64,000 nt of DNA from Chrysopilus asiliformis (lineage: Eukaryota > Arthropoda > Insecta > Diptera > Rhagionidae), in contig OZ035964.1 of NCBI GenBank assembly GCA_964034945.1, forward strand, positions 7,093,328 to 7,157,327, written 5' to 3'. The translations under genes were made by a program, and so were the position numbers. The notes beneath the pieces were generated by a model. That model was not told the origin of the DNA. It made no database searches and worked only from the letters and a program-made list of their open reading frames with translations. Shown one piece after another: positions 46,078 to 59,134 of the stretch (position 1 is the first letter of the stretch; every line of letters starts with the position of its first letter).

Positions 46078-47250
46078 CTACAATTTACTTAAAATGATTC
46101 TTTTACGAAATATAGCACGAGACATGTTAAAATCAAAAAACATTGACCAATTGTTGAACAACTGGCACATATTGCTAATAGGCTCGTTAGTTCCGTAAAC
46201 AGTCCTATGGAACGGTACGTTTAGAAAGGGGTGAGATCTTAGAGAACGGGAGGGGACGTTAAAACCAATTTTTGACAAAATTACAGGGGAGTCAATAATT
46301 CCTAACATAACATTAAAAAGAAACATGGTACGTAACAAATCACGACGAAAACCTAACGTGTCAAGGTTAATCAATGTACACCTAGATACGTATGGCGGGA
46401 GCTCAAGCCTATCTGACCAACTCAGACGGCGAAGTGCAAATCGCAGAAATCTTTTTTGGATGGATTCTATTCGCTTAATGTGAACTTCATAATTGGGACT
46501 CCAAACAATACACGCATATTCCAATATTGGCCTTACAATAGTTATAAAAATACTTTTCAGCGCATAAGGATTAGTTAGATCACGGGAAAAACGCATAATA
46601 AAACCTAAAAGTCCGTTCGCTTTTGAAGTAATATAATCGATGTGATTATTAAACGTTAGTTTGATATCAAACACCACCCCAAGATCTTTGATCGCATTAA
46701 CTCTATTAATTGTTATATTGCTAATTTTATAATCGAAAAGTACGGGCTTGAGCTTTCGATGGAGTGACATGGAAAAGCATTTAGAGACGTTTAAAGTTAT
46801 GTAATTGTTTACACACCAATCAGACAGTGCATTCAAATCACTCTGCAACAAATCAGAATCTTGAAAGCTGTCTACGACTCGAAAAACTTTCAGATCGTCA
46901 GCATACAGCAAACATTTAGACGATTTAAGGACGTTACACAGGTCATTAGTAAATAAAATAAATAAAAGGGGGCCAAGATGACTCCCTTGCGGGACACCAG
47001 AACAAACTACAAAGAATCGTGAAAATAAATTAAAAATTTTTACACATTGCATGCGAGAAGATAAATAAGACGATAACCAACAAAGAAGACTAGAATGTAT
47101 TCCCAATATTGCGAGTTTTTTCAATAAAATCTTATGTTGAACACGATCAAACGCTTTTGAAAAATCCGTATATATGGCATCAACTTGGTGACCATCTTCT
47201 ATTTTATACTGGCAATAATTTGTAAATTCAACTAAATTTGTTGCAGTTGA
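46078..47250 (-). pseudogene. Reverse transcriptase, catalytic C-terminal part, unit 2
   Basis: Motifs A (FSKAFDRV), B (SGVPQGS, LGPLLFILFTND) and C (YADD) are intact. Differs from unit 1 by GPLLFILFTND, VNNYITL, FDIKLTF and a private Cys in FFVVCSGV where other units have Arg. The Pro form in LGPLLF is the usual residue for the family, so unit 2 looks closer to the ancestral enzyme here. Confidence 0.88.
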
Positions 47251-47716
47251 AGGAGCCGCTCCATTGCCATGACTTTTTCCCATGACAAAAAAATGAGACA
47301 CATTTATGTGAAGATACCTTGGCGAGAAAGGGAGATAAGAATCAACTGCAAAAATTTGTCGGCAAATGCAAAAATAATTTCCCCTCTTTTGTTATGGCGA
47401 TTTTATGGCGATGTTATGGCGATTTCTACTACAATCACATTTGTCCCTTGTCCTTGAAACTGTTATTATAGCGTGATGTCATCTTAAAAGCTTTTTCTCC
47501 TTCGCATGCATAGTCAAAAGCTTTGTTACCATGCCAATTTGAACATTATATTCATAGCATAAGGTTTGCTATGATTGCTATAAAGTTGTTAAACTGAAAG
47601 GGAAAACGTTTACCTTGTATTCAGTCATTCCTTTTTAGATCTACATAAGTCTATCTTGCTCTAGTTTCCTGCATTTTTTTGTCATGGGAAAAAGTCATGG
47701 CAATGGAGCGGCTCCT
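47251..47716. mobile_element. 466-bp TIR element inside the RT gene, unit 2
   Basis: Same element, same position in the RT and same TGA duplication (47248-47250 and 47717-47719) as in unit 1. Confidence 0.9.
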
Positions 47717-48547
47717 TGATCGACCTTTAACGAATCCGTGCTGATGGATGGATATGTGTTGCTTAAGCGTGGCAGTTAAAACATTGCACACGAGTTTTTC
47801 GAATAATTTGGCGACAGTGGGAAGAATCGCGATCGGGCGATAATTTTTTATATTATTCTTACTACCACTTTTAAAAACAGGTGTTATATAGGAAGTTTTC
47901 CAGGCAGAGGGAAACTGACCTAAACGCAAAGAATAATTAAATATTGTGGTCAATGGATAGCACAGACTTTCGGCACAATTCTTAAGAATGAAAGGAGAAA
48001 CAAGATCAGGCCCAGCCCCCTTCTTAACATTTAAACCATTCAACTCGGTAAGAACAGAGTCAACATCTAGTTCAATTGATCCAATATTAACAATGTTTTC
48101 ACATAATGATAAATTTATAGAATTATCGTCCGGAGGATCAACGTAGACACTCTGGAAAAAATCAGCGAATAGATTCAAAATATCTTTCTCACAATTCGCA
48201 ACTGTCTCATCAAGAAACATTCTTTTAGGGTAGCCAGATGACTTTTTTTTTAAGTTAACGAAGTTCCAAAATTTGGACGGATCAGAGACTAGATTGTTTT
48301 GAAGATCTAATAAATAAGATTTGTAATTTGACTTCTGAATAGCAGCAAATCTTTTGCGCAAATACGAGTACGTTTGATAATGTATATTAAGTCTAGTGCG
48401 AACGTACAATTTATAAGCTTTGCGTTTGGAGTTTTTTACTCTTGATAAAAATTTCGTGTACCATGGCGGGTGCCTATGGAATGCAATCTTCTTTTTCGGA
48501 ACAAAAAGCTCAAAACCAACATATAAAAAACAATAAAAATTATTAGC
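47717..48547 (-). pseudogene. Reverse transcriptase, N-terminal part, unit 2 (frame intact)
   Basis: This is the only copy with nine T (48243-48251), which keeps one open frame from the linker (YVRTRLNIHYQTYSYLRKRF) through NLKKKSSGYPKR and FLDETVANC to HGFVKGRS. The coding sequence is still broken by the 466-bp element and lacks ORF1 and the endonuclease. Confidence 0.87.
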
Positions 48548-49104
48548 TTAGTTTTAGACGTATTTGCCGCTAGTACCGGCTGATGAATTTAGCTCCGGTA
48601 CTAGCAATGTGAAGAAATGCACAAGTACTAACTTTTCGTTGGTACCGAGTATCAGAGCTAGTACCTGGACTAGCTAGACTCCACTTTAGTACTCTGTGAA
48701 GAAATTGGCCGTAAGTTCGTTAATGGGCAAAAATGGACCGTACGAACGAAAATGTTTTTTGCGAATATCTCAAAAACGTCCAAGAACAAAAGTTATTTAG
48801 GATATGATTCTACATAAAACTACCATACATCAAAATCCGATTGGAATAAGTTTTAAAACATCTTATTGGAAAGTTTGACTTCAAAGTGGAATTTTGGTAC
48901 AACTGTTCGAATTTTGATACGAATATCACCATACGGGTCTCCAATCATTGCCAAATTGGCAATTATAGCTTTTGTTATGTTTTAAAACGGGTCCCTACGA
49001 TATACAAACTAGCTTATCTGTCTAACATCTAGCGGCCTAGCATCTTTTTTCAATAATAATACATAAAGAAAGAAATGGACTGACGTTGCGAGTTCAAAAT
49101 TACA

Positions 49105-49391
49105 TCGTGAAAATTAAACGGTGGAAATGGCACAATGGAAAAACCACGGGGACATTCACGATGCAAATAACACGGTGAAAGTCAGGCGGTGGAAACTGCA
49201 TTGTGGACTTCGCACGGTAAAAAATGCACGGTGAAAATTTCACGGTCAAAATTGCACGGTGGAAATTACAATGTGGATTTCGCACGGTGGGGAGCTGCAC
49301 GGTGAACACTCCACGGTGGAAATAACACGGTGGAACGTTAGAAGCGTGGAAATGCACGGTGGAATCACACAATGAAAAATACACAGTGGCA
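49105..49391. repeat. Degenerate CACGGTGGAAAT minisatellite, unit 2
   Basis: Same repeat as in unit 1, shifted by the 19-bp deletion upstream. Confidence 0.8.
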
Positions 49392-51029
49392 ATTTGACAT
49401 CGACGGAGAATAATGAATGGTGCAAATGGTAGACAGACGGACAGGCTTTTACCAATCAAAATCTTTTGACATCCTTAACACCCTGCTGTAGTTCATTTTT
49501 GTGTCCGACGATTGGTTCGATGCGTTACAAACGGAATACCAAATCTAATATACTATGATATGATTCTCATACAGTGTCCTTTTTTAATTATCCTCAGACA
49601 AGAAATATCCATATGGCTCAGCTCTCCAAAAACGAACGCAGATGCTTTAAAAAACCGTTCGAAAACTCTCCAAAAAAAAAATACTAAATCCTACAAATTT
49701 TGACGCCAAAAAATTGCGTCTGTTTGGTCGCTCCAAATATCAAAGTCCATCTCTGTGCCCAGTTTAGTCTTCATAAGGCATTCCTGCGAAATTCAAAATT
49801 TTTTCGCGTGGTTTTTATACCCGTATGGTATGTATACCAAAGGGTATAGTATACTAACTTTGCCTTACCGTTTGTAACGCCAAGATCCCGTCATCACACA
49901 CAAAAATGAATTATACCAGTGTGTTTAGAATGATAAAAATAATTAATTTTTGCATGTCCGTCCGTCCGTCTGTCCGTCCGTCTGTCCGTCTGTGGCGCGG
50001 ATTGCGGGCGCACGGATTGAGCTAGAGACTAGAAATTTTGCACAGTTCCGTTTCTCGTAAAATGCAAGGCTAACGGCCGATTTCTTTACAGAGTACTAAC
50101 GCTATTACCGGTATTAGACCAAAATTTGGTACTCAAATTGGTATCAAGTCATTTCTTCACCAAGTACTAGCGCGCCTTAGTACGGACTTTGGTACGGAGT
50201 ATTAGCTGGTACTCATTATTTCCTAGACCCTCAAAATCGAGGGTCTAGCGATGTTAGTACTCGAATTTATGCCAATTTGATTTCTTCACCTATAATATAA
50301 TACTGGCGTAGTCGATTTTTATTGAATTGATTATATTATTCTGTGATTGGTTTTTGTGTATGTAGAAAATGGATTTGATTTTTGGCGGTGATGGTTTATT
50401 TCGCGATTTCGACGACATCGAGAGTGATGGGCAAGTAGTGATGAATTATCGATTTGACCGCCGAATCTACCATATGCCACAATGAAATACAATAAATAAT
50501 TGGGACGATGTGGATTTTTTTTTTGCGTTTTTGAATGCCGAAAACAACGTTTATTTACGTTCTACAATTGGTAGCGGACGATTTGCAACACCCACAGCCA
50601 TGGCAAAAAAAAGGAATCCGATGTAATTTCATTTTTATACCCGTATGGTGAAACCAAAGGGTATATTAAATTTGCCTTACCGTTTGTAACGCCAAGATCC
50701 CGTCATCACACACAAAAATGAATTACACCAGTGTGTTTAGAATGATAAAAAAAATTGAATTTTTCCATCACCACCAAAACGTATCCTTTTCGTTTTCGGC
50801 ACCTCGTTTTTGCAGAAAATTTTTCACGGTAAGATTTCGTTTCACACACTACATTCAGAATTTATTGGAGCATTTTTGTCCAAGATATTAGAAATGATAA
50901 GAAATTAGAAGACCGAAGTTCGGCTTCGACCAAAAATTGACATACGGTGAGACTCTAGCGCCAGCACCTAAAAGCGTGACAAGTAGTGGGAATGGGGTTC
51001 GAAAAAGTAAAAATTAGCGTAACATAAAC

Positions 51030-51455
51030 TTATAGGCATTTATTTGAAATTAAAACGCGAACATTACAAAGATATTTCATTAGATGTAATTTTAAACTAT
51101 AATGTAGCCTAGTGAAATCAAAGAGTTTTGATCCAAGATAAATCGTTCTCTTGGGCTTCACTCCGTTTCGAAGCGGACTACTGCTTGGAGATGAAATGTT
51201 CTCTTTCTTCTTCCGCTTCTCCTTTTTAATCTTTAGTAATGCATCTCCGGGGTTAACGTCTTCAGGATGTTCCCTCCTCTTTTTCCGATTGCCTCCCTCA
51301 CAATTCTTGAGACGCTCAACAATCTCTTCACTTAATCCTACTTTTGTAATCGGCCTCATGAAGAGGATGTCTCTCCTTGAGATTACTGGCAAATGTAACA
51401 GTCTTTTCCTTGTACTGCTTTTCCTTGTACTGCTTTTCCTTGTAACGTTCTCCAT
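51030..51455 (-). CDS. Unassigned Lys/Arg-rich ORF, unit 3 (141 aa)
   Basis: Identical in translation to the unit 2 ORF, with two 15-bp repeats and KRLLHLP. Note that this unit's RT matches unit 1, so this locus and the RT have different ancestries within the array. Confidence 0.3.
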   Translation of the reverse strand: MENVTRKSSTRKSSTRKRLLHLPVISRRDILFMRPITKVGLSEEIVERLKNCEGGNRKKRREHPEDVNPGDALLKIKKEKRKKKENISSPSSSPLRNGVKPKRTIYLGSKLFDFTRLHYSLKLHLMKYLCNVRVLISNKCL

Positions 51456-51776
51456 TTTGATATTCTTCAGCTTCTGCCGGAAAATAATACGATTGGAACT
51501 TCACGGAAAATTCACGGAACACAGCGAACAATAATATTTTATTTATTGAAAAAATAACGTACACAAATTCACGGAAATTCACGGCGAACAATAATATTTC
51601 AAATTCAAATGTCAAAATAGTGTCAAAATCGGTTTTAGACGTATTATTATTATTAGGCAGATTCCAACAAATACAATAGATTTAAGAAAAATAATATTAA
51701 AGAAAAATAAATAAAAGCAAAATTACAATAAAAAAATAGATAAAATATATAGTGCATCAGAAAAACAAAATCAAAA

Positions 51777-52949
51777 CTACAATTTACTTAAAATGATTCT
51801 TTTACGAAATATAGCACGAGACATGTTAAAATCAAAAAACATTGACCAATTGTTGAACAACTGGCACATATTGCTAATAGGCTCGTTAGTTCCGTAAACA
51901 GTCCTATGGAACGGTACGTTTAGAAAGGGGTGAGATCTTAGAGAACGGGAGGGGACGTTAAAACCAATTTTTGACAAAATTACAGGGGAGTCAATAATTC
52001 CTAACATAACATTAAAAAGAAACATGGTACGTAACAAATCACGACGAAAACCTAACGTGTCAAGGTTAATCAATGTACACCTAGATACGTATGGCGGGAG
52101 CTCAAGCCTATCTGACCAACTCAGACGGCGAAGTGCAAATCGCAGAAATCTTTTTTGGATGGATTCTATTCGCTTAATGTGAACTTCATAATTGGGACTC
52201 CAAACAATACACGCATATTCCAATATTGGCCTTACAATAGTTATAAAAATACTTTTCAGCGCATAAGGATTAGTTAGATCACGGGAAAAACGCATAATAA
52301 AACCTAAAAGTCCGTTCGCTTTTGAAGTAATATAATCGATGTGATTATTAAACGTTAGATTGATATCAAACACCACCCCAAGATCTTTGATCGCATTAAC
52401 TCTATTAATTGTTATATTGCTAATTTTATAATCGAAAAGTACGGGCTTGAGCTTTCGATGGAGTGACATGGAAAAGCATTTAGAGACGTTTAAAGTTATG
52501 TAATTTTTTACACACCAATCAGACAGTGCATTCAAATCACTCTGCAACAAATCAGAATCTTGAAAGCTGTCTACGACTCGAAAAACTTTCAGATCGTCAG
52601 CATACAGCAAACATTTAGACGATTTAAGGACGTTACACAGGTCATTAATAAATAAAATAAATAAAAGGCGGCCAAGATGACTCCCTTGCGGGACACCAGA
52701 ACGAACTACAAAGAATCGTGAAAATAAATTAAAAATTTTTACACATTGCATGCGAGAAGATAAATAAGACGATAACCAACAAAGAAGACTAGAATGTATT
52801 CCCAATATTGCGAGTTTTTTCAATAAAATCTTATGTTGAACACGATCAAACGCTTTTGAAAAATCCGTATATATGGCATCAACTTGGTGACCATCTTCTA
52901 TTTTATACTGGCAATAATTTGTAAATTCAACTAAATTTGTTGCAGTTGA
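51777..52949 (-). pseudogene. Reverse transcriptase, catalytic C-terminal part, unit 3
   Basis: Same translation as unit 1, including RLLFILFIND, VKNYITL and FDINLTF, at an exact offset of 11418 bp. YADD is intact. Confidence 0.88.
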
Positions 52950-53415
52950 AGGAGCCGCTCCATTGCCATGACTTTTTCCCATGACAAAAAAATGAGACAC
53001 ATTTATGTGAAGATACCTTGGCGAGAAAGGGAGATAAGAATCAACTGCAAAAATTTGTCGGCAAATGCAAAAATAATTTCCCCTCTTTTGTTATGGCGAT
53101 TTTATGGCGATGTTATGGCGATTTCTACTACAATCACATTTGTCCCTTGTCCTTGAAACTGTTATTATAGCGTGATGTCATCTTAAAAGCTTTTTCTCCT
53201 TCGCATGCATAGTCAAAAGCTTTGTTACCATGCCAATTTGAACATTATATTCATAGCATAAGGTTTGCTATGATTGCTATAAAGTTGTTAAACTGAAAGG
53301 GAAAACGTTTACCTTGTATTCAGTCATTCCTTTTTAGATCTACATAAGTCTATCTTGCTCTAGTTTCCTGCATTTTTTTGTCATGGGAAAAAGTCATGGC
53401 AATGGAGCGGCTCCT
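52950..53415. mobile_element. 466-bp TIR element inside the RT gene, unit 3
   Basis: Same element and TGA duplication (52947-52949 and 53416-53418). Confidence 0.9.
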
Positions 53416-54245
53416 TGATCGACCTTTAACGAATCCGTGCTGATGGATGGATATGTGTTGCTTAAGCGTGGCAGTTAAAACATTGCACACGAGTTTTTCG
53501 AATAATTTGGCGACAGTGGGAAGAATCGCGATCGGGCGATAATTTTTTATATTATTCTTACTACCACTTTTAAAAACAGGTGTTATATAGGAAGTTTTCC
53601 AGGCAGAGGGAAACTGACCTAAACGCAAAGAATAATTAAATATTGTGGTCAATGGATAGCACAGACTTTCGGCACAATTCTTAAGAATGAAAGGAGAAAC
53701 AAGATCAGGCCCAGCCCCCTTCTTAACATTTAAACCATTCAACTCGGTAAGAACAGAGTCAACATCTAGTTCAATTGATCCAATATTAACAATGTTTTCA
53801 CATAATGATAAATTTATAGAATTATCGTCCGGAGGATCAACGTAGACACTCTGGAAAAAATCAGCGAATAGATTCAAAATATCTTTCTCACAATTCGCAA
53901 CTGTCTCATCAAGAAACATTCTTTTAGGGTAGCCAGATGACTTTTTTTTAAGTTAACGAAGTTCCAAAATTTGGACGGATCAGAGACTAGATTGTTTTGA
54001 AGATCTAATAAATAAGATTTGTAATTTGACTTCTGAATAGCAGCAAATCTTTTGCGCAAATACGAGTACGTTTGATAATGTATATTAAGTCTAGTGCGAA
54101 CGTACAATTTATAAGCTTTGCGTTTGGAGTTTTTTACTCTTGATAAAAATTTCGTGTACCATGGCGGGTGCCTATGGAATGCAATCTTCTTTTTCGGAAC
54201 AAAAAGCTCAAAACCAACATATAAAAAACAATAAAAATTATTAGC
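53416..54245 (-). pseudogene. Reverse transcriptase, N-terminal part, unit 3 (frameshifted)
   Basis: An 8-T run at 53942-53949 breaks the frame as in unit 1. Fingers motifs (GPDLVSPFIL, NYRPIAIL, HGFVKGRS) are present. Confidence 0.85.
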
Positions 54246-54821
54246 TTAGTTTTAGACGTATTTGCCGCTAGTACCGGCTGATGAATTTAGCTCCGGTACT
54301 AGCAATGTGAAGAAATGCACAAGTACTAACTTTTCGTTGGTACCGAGTATCAGAGCTAGTACCTGGACTAGCTAGACTCCACTTTAGTACTCTGTGAAGA
54401 AATTGGCCGTAAGTTCGTTAATGGGCAAAAATGGACCGTACGAACGAAAATGTTTTTTGCGAATATCTCAAAAACGATGCATCTTATCAAAAAAGTCCAA
54501 GAACAAAAGTTATTTAGGATATGATTCTACATAAAACTACCATACATCAAAATCCGATTGGAATAAGTTTTAAAACATCTTATTGGAAAGTTTGACTTCA
54601 AAGTGGAATTTTGGTACAACTGTTCGAATTTTGATACGAATATCACCATACGGGTCTCCAATCATTGCCAAATTGGCAATTATAGCTTTTGTTATGTTTT
54701 AAAACGGGTCCCTACGATATACAAACTAGCTTATCTGTCTAACATCTAGCGGCCTAGCATCTTTTTTCAATAATAATACATAAAGAAAGAAATGGACTGA
54801 CGTTGCGAGTTCAAAATTACA

Positions 54822-55108
54822 TCGTGAAAATTAAACGGTGGAAATGGCACAATGGAAAAACCACGGGGACATTCACGATGCAAATAACACGGTGAAAGTC
54901 AGGCGGTGGAAACTGCATTGTGGACTTCGCACGGTAAAAAATGCACGGTGAAAATTTCACGGTCAAAATTGCACGGTGGAAATTACAATGTGGATTTCGC
55001 ACGGTGGGGAGCTGCACGGTGAACACTCCACGGTGGAAATAACACGGTGGAACGTTAGAAGCGTGGAAATGCACGGTGGAATCACACAATGAAAAATACA
55101 CAGTGGCA
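54822..55108. repeat. Degenerate CACGGTGGAAAT minisatellite, unit 3
   Basis: Same repeat, at the 11418-bp offset from unit 1. Confidence 0.8.
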
Positions 55109-56748
55109 ATTTGACATCGACGGAGAATAATGAATGGTGCAAATGGTAGACAGACGGACAGGCTTTTACCAATCAAAATCTTTTGACATCCTTAACACCC
55201 TGCTGTAGTTCATTTTTGTGTCCGACGATTGGTTCGATGCGTTACAAACGGAATACCAAATCTAATATACTATGATATGATTCTCATACAGTGTCCTTTT
55301 TTAATTATCCTCAGACAAGAAATATCCATATGGCTCAGCTCTCCAAAAACGAACGCAGATGCTTTAAAAAACCGTTCGAAAACTCTCCAAAAAAAAAATA
55401 CTAAATCCTACAAATTTTGACGCCAAAAAATTGCGTCTGTTTGGTCGCTCCAAATATCAAAGTCCATCTCTGTGCCCAGTTTAGTCTTCATAAGGCATTC
55501 CTGCGAAATTCAAAATTTTTTCGCGTGGTTTTTATACCCGTATGGTATGTATACCAAAGGGTATAGTATACTAACTTTGCCTTACCGTTTGTAACGCCAA
55601 GATCCCGTCATCACACACAAAAATGAATTATACCAGTGTGTTTAGAATGATAAAAATAATTAATTTTTGCATGTCCGTCCGTCCGTCTGTCCGTCCGTCT
55701 GTCCGTCTGTGGCGCGGATTGCGGGCGCACGGATTGAGCTAGAGACTAGAAATTTTGCACAGTTCCGTTTCTCGTAAAATGCAAGGCTAACGGCCGATTT
55801 CTTTACAGAGTACTAACGCTATTACCGGTATTAGACCAAAATTTGGTACTCAAATTGGTATCAAGTCATTTCTTCACCAAGTACTAGCGCGCCTTAGTAC
55901 GGACTTTGGTACGGAGTATTAGCTGGTACTCATTATTTCCTAGACCCTCAAAATCGAGGGTCTAGCGATGTTAGTACTCGAATTTATGCCAATTTGATTT
56001 CTTCACCTATAATATAATACTGGCGTAGTCGATTTTTATTGAATTGATTATATTATTCTGTGATTGGTTTTTGTGTATGTAGAAAATGGATTTGATTTTT
56101 GGCGGTGATGGTTTATTTCGCGATTGCGACGACATCGAGAGTGATGGGCAAGTAGTGATGAATTATCGATTTGACCGCCGAATCTACCATATGCCACAAT
56201 GAAATACAATAAATAATTGGGACGATGTGGATTTTTTTTTTGCGTTTTTGAATGCCGAAAACAACGTTTATTTACGTTCTACAATTGGTAGCGGACGATT
56301 TGCAACACCCACAGCCATGGCAAAAAAAAAGGAATCCGATGTAATTTCATTTTTATACCCGTATGGTGAAACCAAAGGGTATATTAAATTTGCCTTACCG
56401 TTTGTAACGCCAAGATCCCGTCATCACACACAAAAATGAATTACACCAGTGTGTTTAGAATGATAAAAAAAAATTGAATTTTTCCATCACCACCAAAACG
56501 TATCCTTTTCGTTTTCGGCACCTCGTTTTTGCAGAAAATTTTTCACGGTAAGATTTCGTTTCACACACTACATTCAGAATTTATTGGAGCATTTTTGTCC
56601 AAGATATTAGAAATGATAAGAAATTAGAAGACCGAAGTTCGGCTTCGACCAAAAATTGACATACGGTGAGACTCTAGCGCCAGCACCTAAAAGCGTGACA
56701 AGTAGTGGGAATGGGGTTCGAAAAGGTAAAAATTAGCGTAACATAAAC

Positions 56749-57174
56749 TTATAGGCATTTATTTGAAATTAAAACGCGAACATTACAAAGATATTTCATT
56801 AGATGTAATTTTAAACTATAATGTAGCCTAGTGAAATCAAAGAGTTTTGATCCAAGATAAATCGTTCTCTTGGGCTTCACTCCGTTTCGAAGCGGACTAC
56901 TGCTTGGAGATGAAATGTTCTCTTTCTTCTTCCGCTTCTCCTTTTTAATCTTTAGTAATGCATCTCCGGGGTTAACGTCTTCAGGATGTTCCCTCCTCTT
57001 TTTCCGATTGCCTCCCTCACAATTCTTGAGACGCTCAACAATCTCTTCACTTAATCCTACTTTTGTAATCGGCCTCATGAAGAGGATGTCTCTCCTTGAG
57101 ATTACTGGCAAATGTAACAGTCTTTTCCTTGTACTGCTTTTCCTTGTACTGCTTTTCCTTGTAACGTTCTCCAT
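56749..57174 (-). CDS. Unassigned Lys/Arg-rich ORF, unit 4 (141 aa)
   Basis: Same translation as in units 2 and 3. No recognisable domain beyond basic clusters. Confidence 0.3.
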   Translation of the reverse strand: MENVTRKSSTRKSSTRKRLLHLPVISRRDILFMRPITKVGLSEEIVERLKNCEGGNRKKRREHPEDVNPGDALLKIKKEKRKKKENISSPSSSPLRNGVKPKRTIYLGSKLFDFTRLHYSLKLHLMKYLCNVRVLISNKCL

Positions 57175-57495
57175 TTTGATATTCTTCAGCTTCTGCCGGA
57201 AAATAATACGATTGGAACTTCACGGAAAATTCACGGAACACAGCGAACAATAATATTTTATTTATTGAAAAAATAACGTACACAAATTCACGGAAATTCA
57301 CGGCGAACAATAATATTTCAAATTCAAATGTCAAAATAGTGTCAAAATCGGTTTTAGACGTATTATTATTATTAGGCAGATTCCAACAAATACAATAGAT
57401 TTAAGAAAAATAATATTAAAGAAAAATAAATAAAAGCAAAATTACAATAAAAAAATAGATAAAATATATAGTGCATCAGAAAAACAAAATCAAAA

Positions 57496-58668
57496 CTACA
57501 ATTTACTTAAAATGATTCTTTTACGAAATATAGCACGAGACATGTTAAAATCAAAAAACATTGACCAATTGTTGAACAACTGGCACATATTGCTAATAGG
57601 CTCGTTAGTTCCGTAAACAGTCCTATGGAACGGTACGTTTAGAAAGGGGTGAGATCTTAGAGAACGGGAGGGGACGTTAAAACCAATTTTTGACAAAATT
57701 ACAGGGGAGTCAATAATTCCTAACATAACATTAAAAAGAAACATGGTACGTAACAAATCACGACGAAAACCTAACGTGTCAAGGTTAATCAATGTACACC
57801 TAGATACGTATGGCGGGAGCTCAAGCCTATCTGACCAACTCAGACGGCGAAGTGCAAATCGCAGAAATCTTTTTTGGATGGATTCTATTCGCTTAATGTG
57901 AACTTCATAATTGGGACTCCAAACAATACACGCATATTCCAATATTGGCCTTACAATAGTTATAAAAATACTTTTCAGCGCATAAGGATTAGTTAGATCA
58001 CGGGAAAAACGCATAATAAAACCTAAAAGTCCGTTCGCTTTTGAAGTAATATAATCGATGTGATTATTAAACGTTAGTTTGATATCAAACACCACCCCAA
58101 GATCTTTGATCGCATTAACTCTATTAATTGTTATATTGCTAATTTTATAATCGAAAAGTACGGGCTTGAGCTTTCGATGGAGTGACATGGAAAAGCATTT
58201 AGAGACGTTTAAAGTTATGTAATTGTTTACACACCAATCAGACAGTGCATTCAAATCACTCTGCAACAAATCAGAATCTTGAAAGCTGTCTACGACTCGA
58301 AAAACTTTCAGATCGTCAGCATACAGCAAACATTTAGACGATTTAAGGACGTTACACAGGTCATTAGTAAATAAAATAAATAAAAGGGGGCCAAGATGAC
58401 TCCCTTGCGGGACACCAGAACGAACTACAAAGAATCGTGAAAATAAATTAAAAATTTTTACACATTGCATGCGAGAAGATAAATAAGACGATAACCAACA
58501 AAGAAGACTAGAATGTATTCCCAATATTGCGAGTTTTTTCAATAAAATCTTATGTTGAACACGATCAAACGCTTTTGAAAAATCCGTATATATGGCATCA
58601 ACTTGGTGACCATCTTCTATTTTATACTGGCAATAATTTGTAAATTCAACTAAATTTGTTGCAGTTGA
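57496..58668 (-). pseudogene. Reverse transcriptase, catalytic C-terminal part, unit 4
   Basis: Matches unit 2 at GPLLFILFTND, VNNYITL and FDIKLTF but has Arg (FFVVRSGV) like units 1 and 3. YADD is intact. Confidence 0.88.
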
Positions 58669-59134
58669 AGGAGCCGCTCCATTGCCATGACTTTTTCCCA
58701 TGACAAAAAAATGAGACACATTTATGTGAAGATACCTTGGCGAGAAAGGGAGATAAGAATCAACTGCAAAAATTTGTCGGCAAATGCAAAAATAATTTCC
58801 CCTCTTTTGTTATGGCGATTTTATGGCGATGTTATGGCGATTTCTACTACAATCACATTTGTCCCTTGTCCTTGAAACTGTTATTATAGCGTGATGTCAT
58901 CTTAAAAGCTTTTTCTCCTTCGCATGCATAGTCAAAAGCTTTGTTACCATGCCAATTTGAACATTATATTCATAGCATAAGGTTTGCTATGATTGCTATA
59001 AAGTTGTTAAACTGGAAGGGAAAACGTTTACCTTGTATTCAGTCATTCCTTTTTAGATCTACATAAGTCTATCTTGCTCTAGTTTCCTGCATTTTTTTGT
59101 CATGGGAAAAAGTCATGGCAATGGAGCGGCTCCT
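58669..59134. mobile_element. 466-bp TIR element inside the RT gene, unit 4
   Basis: Same element and TGA duplication (58666-58668 and 59135-59137). One interior substitution (AAACTGGAAGGG near 59013) separates it from the other copies. Confidence 0.9.

Larger units (their letters stand above)
45947..48550 (-). mobile_element. 5'-truncated non-LTR retrotransposon, unit 2
   Basis: Same insertion as in unit 1, with the same GTTTTAGACGTATT duplication at 45933-45946 and 48551-48564. It is 2604 bp, one base longer because of the 9-T run. Confidence 0.9.
44861..50561. repeat. 5.7-kb tandem unit 2
   Basis: 5701 bp, nearly identical to unit 1. Diagnostic differences are PLLFILFTND, VNNYITL and FDIKLTF in the RT, a 9-T run that restores the RT N-terminal frame, a private 19-bp deletion after CAAAAACG near 48778, and two rather than one 15-bp repeat in the basic ORF. 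Confidence 0.95.
51646..54248 (-). mobile_element. 5'-truncated non-LTR retrotransposon, unit 3
   Basis: Target duplications at 51632-51645 and 54249-54262; 2603 bp; same structure as unit 1. Confidence 0.9.
50562..56278. repeat. 5.7-kb tandem unit 3
   Basis: 5717 bp. The RT variants match unit 1 exactly 11418 bp upstream, while the basic ORF carries the two-copy 15-bp repeat as in unit 2. It lacks unit 2's 19-bp deletion. Confidence 0.95.
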
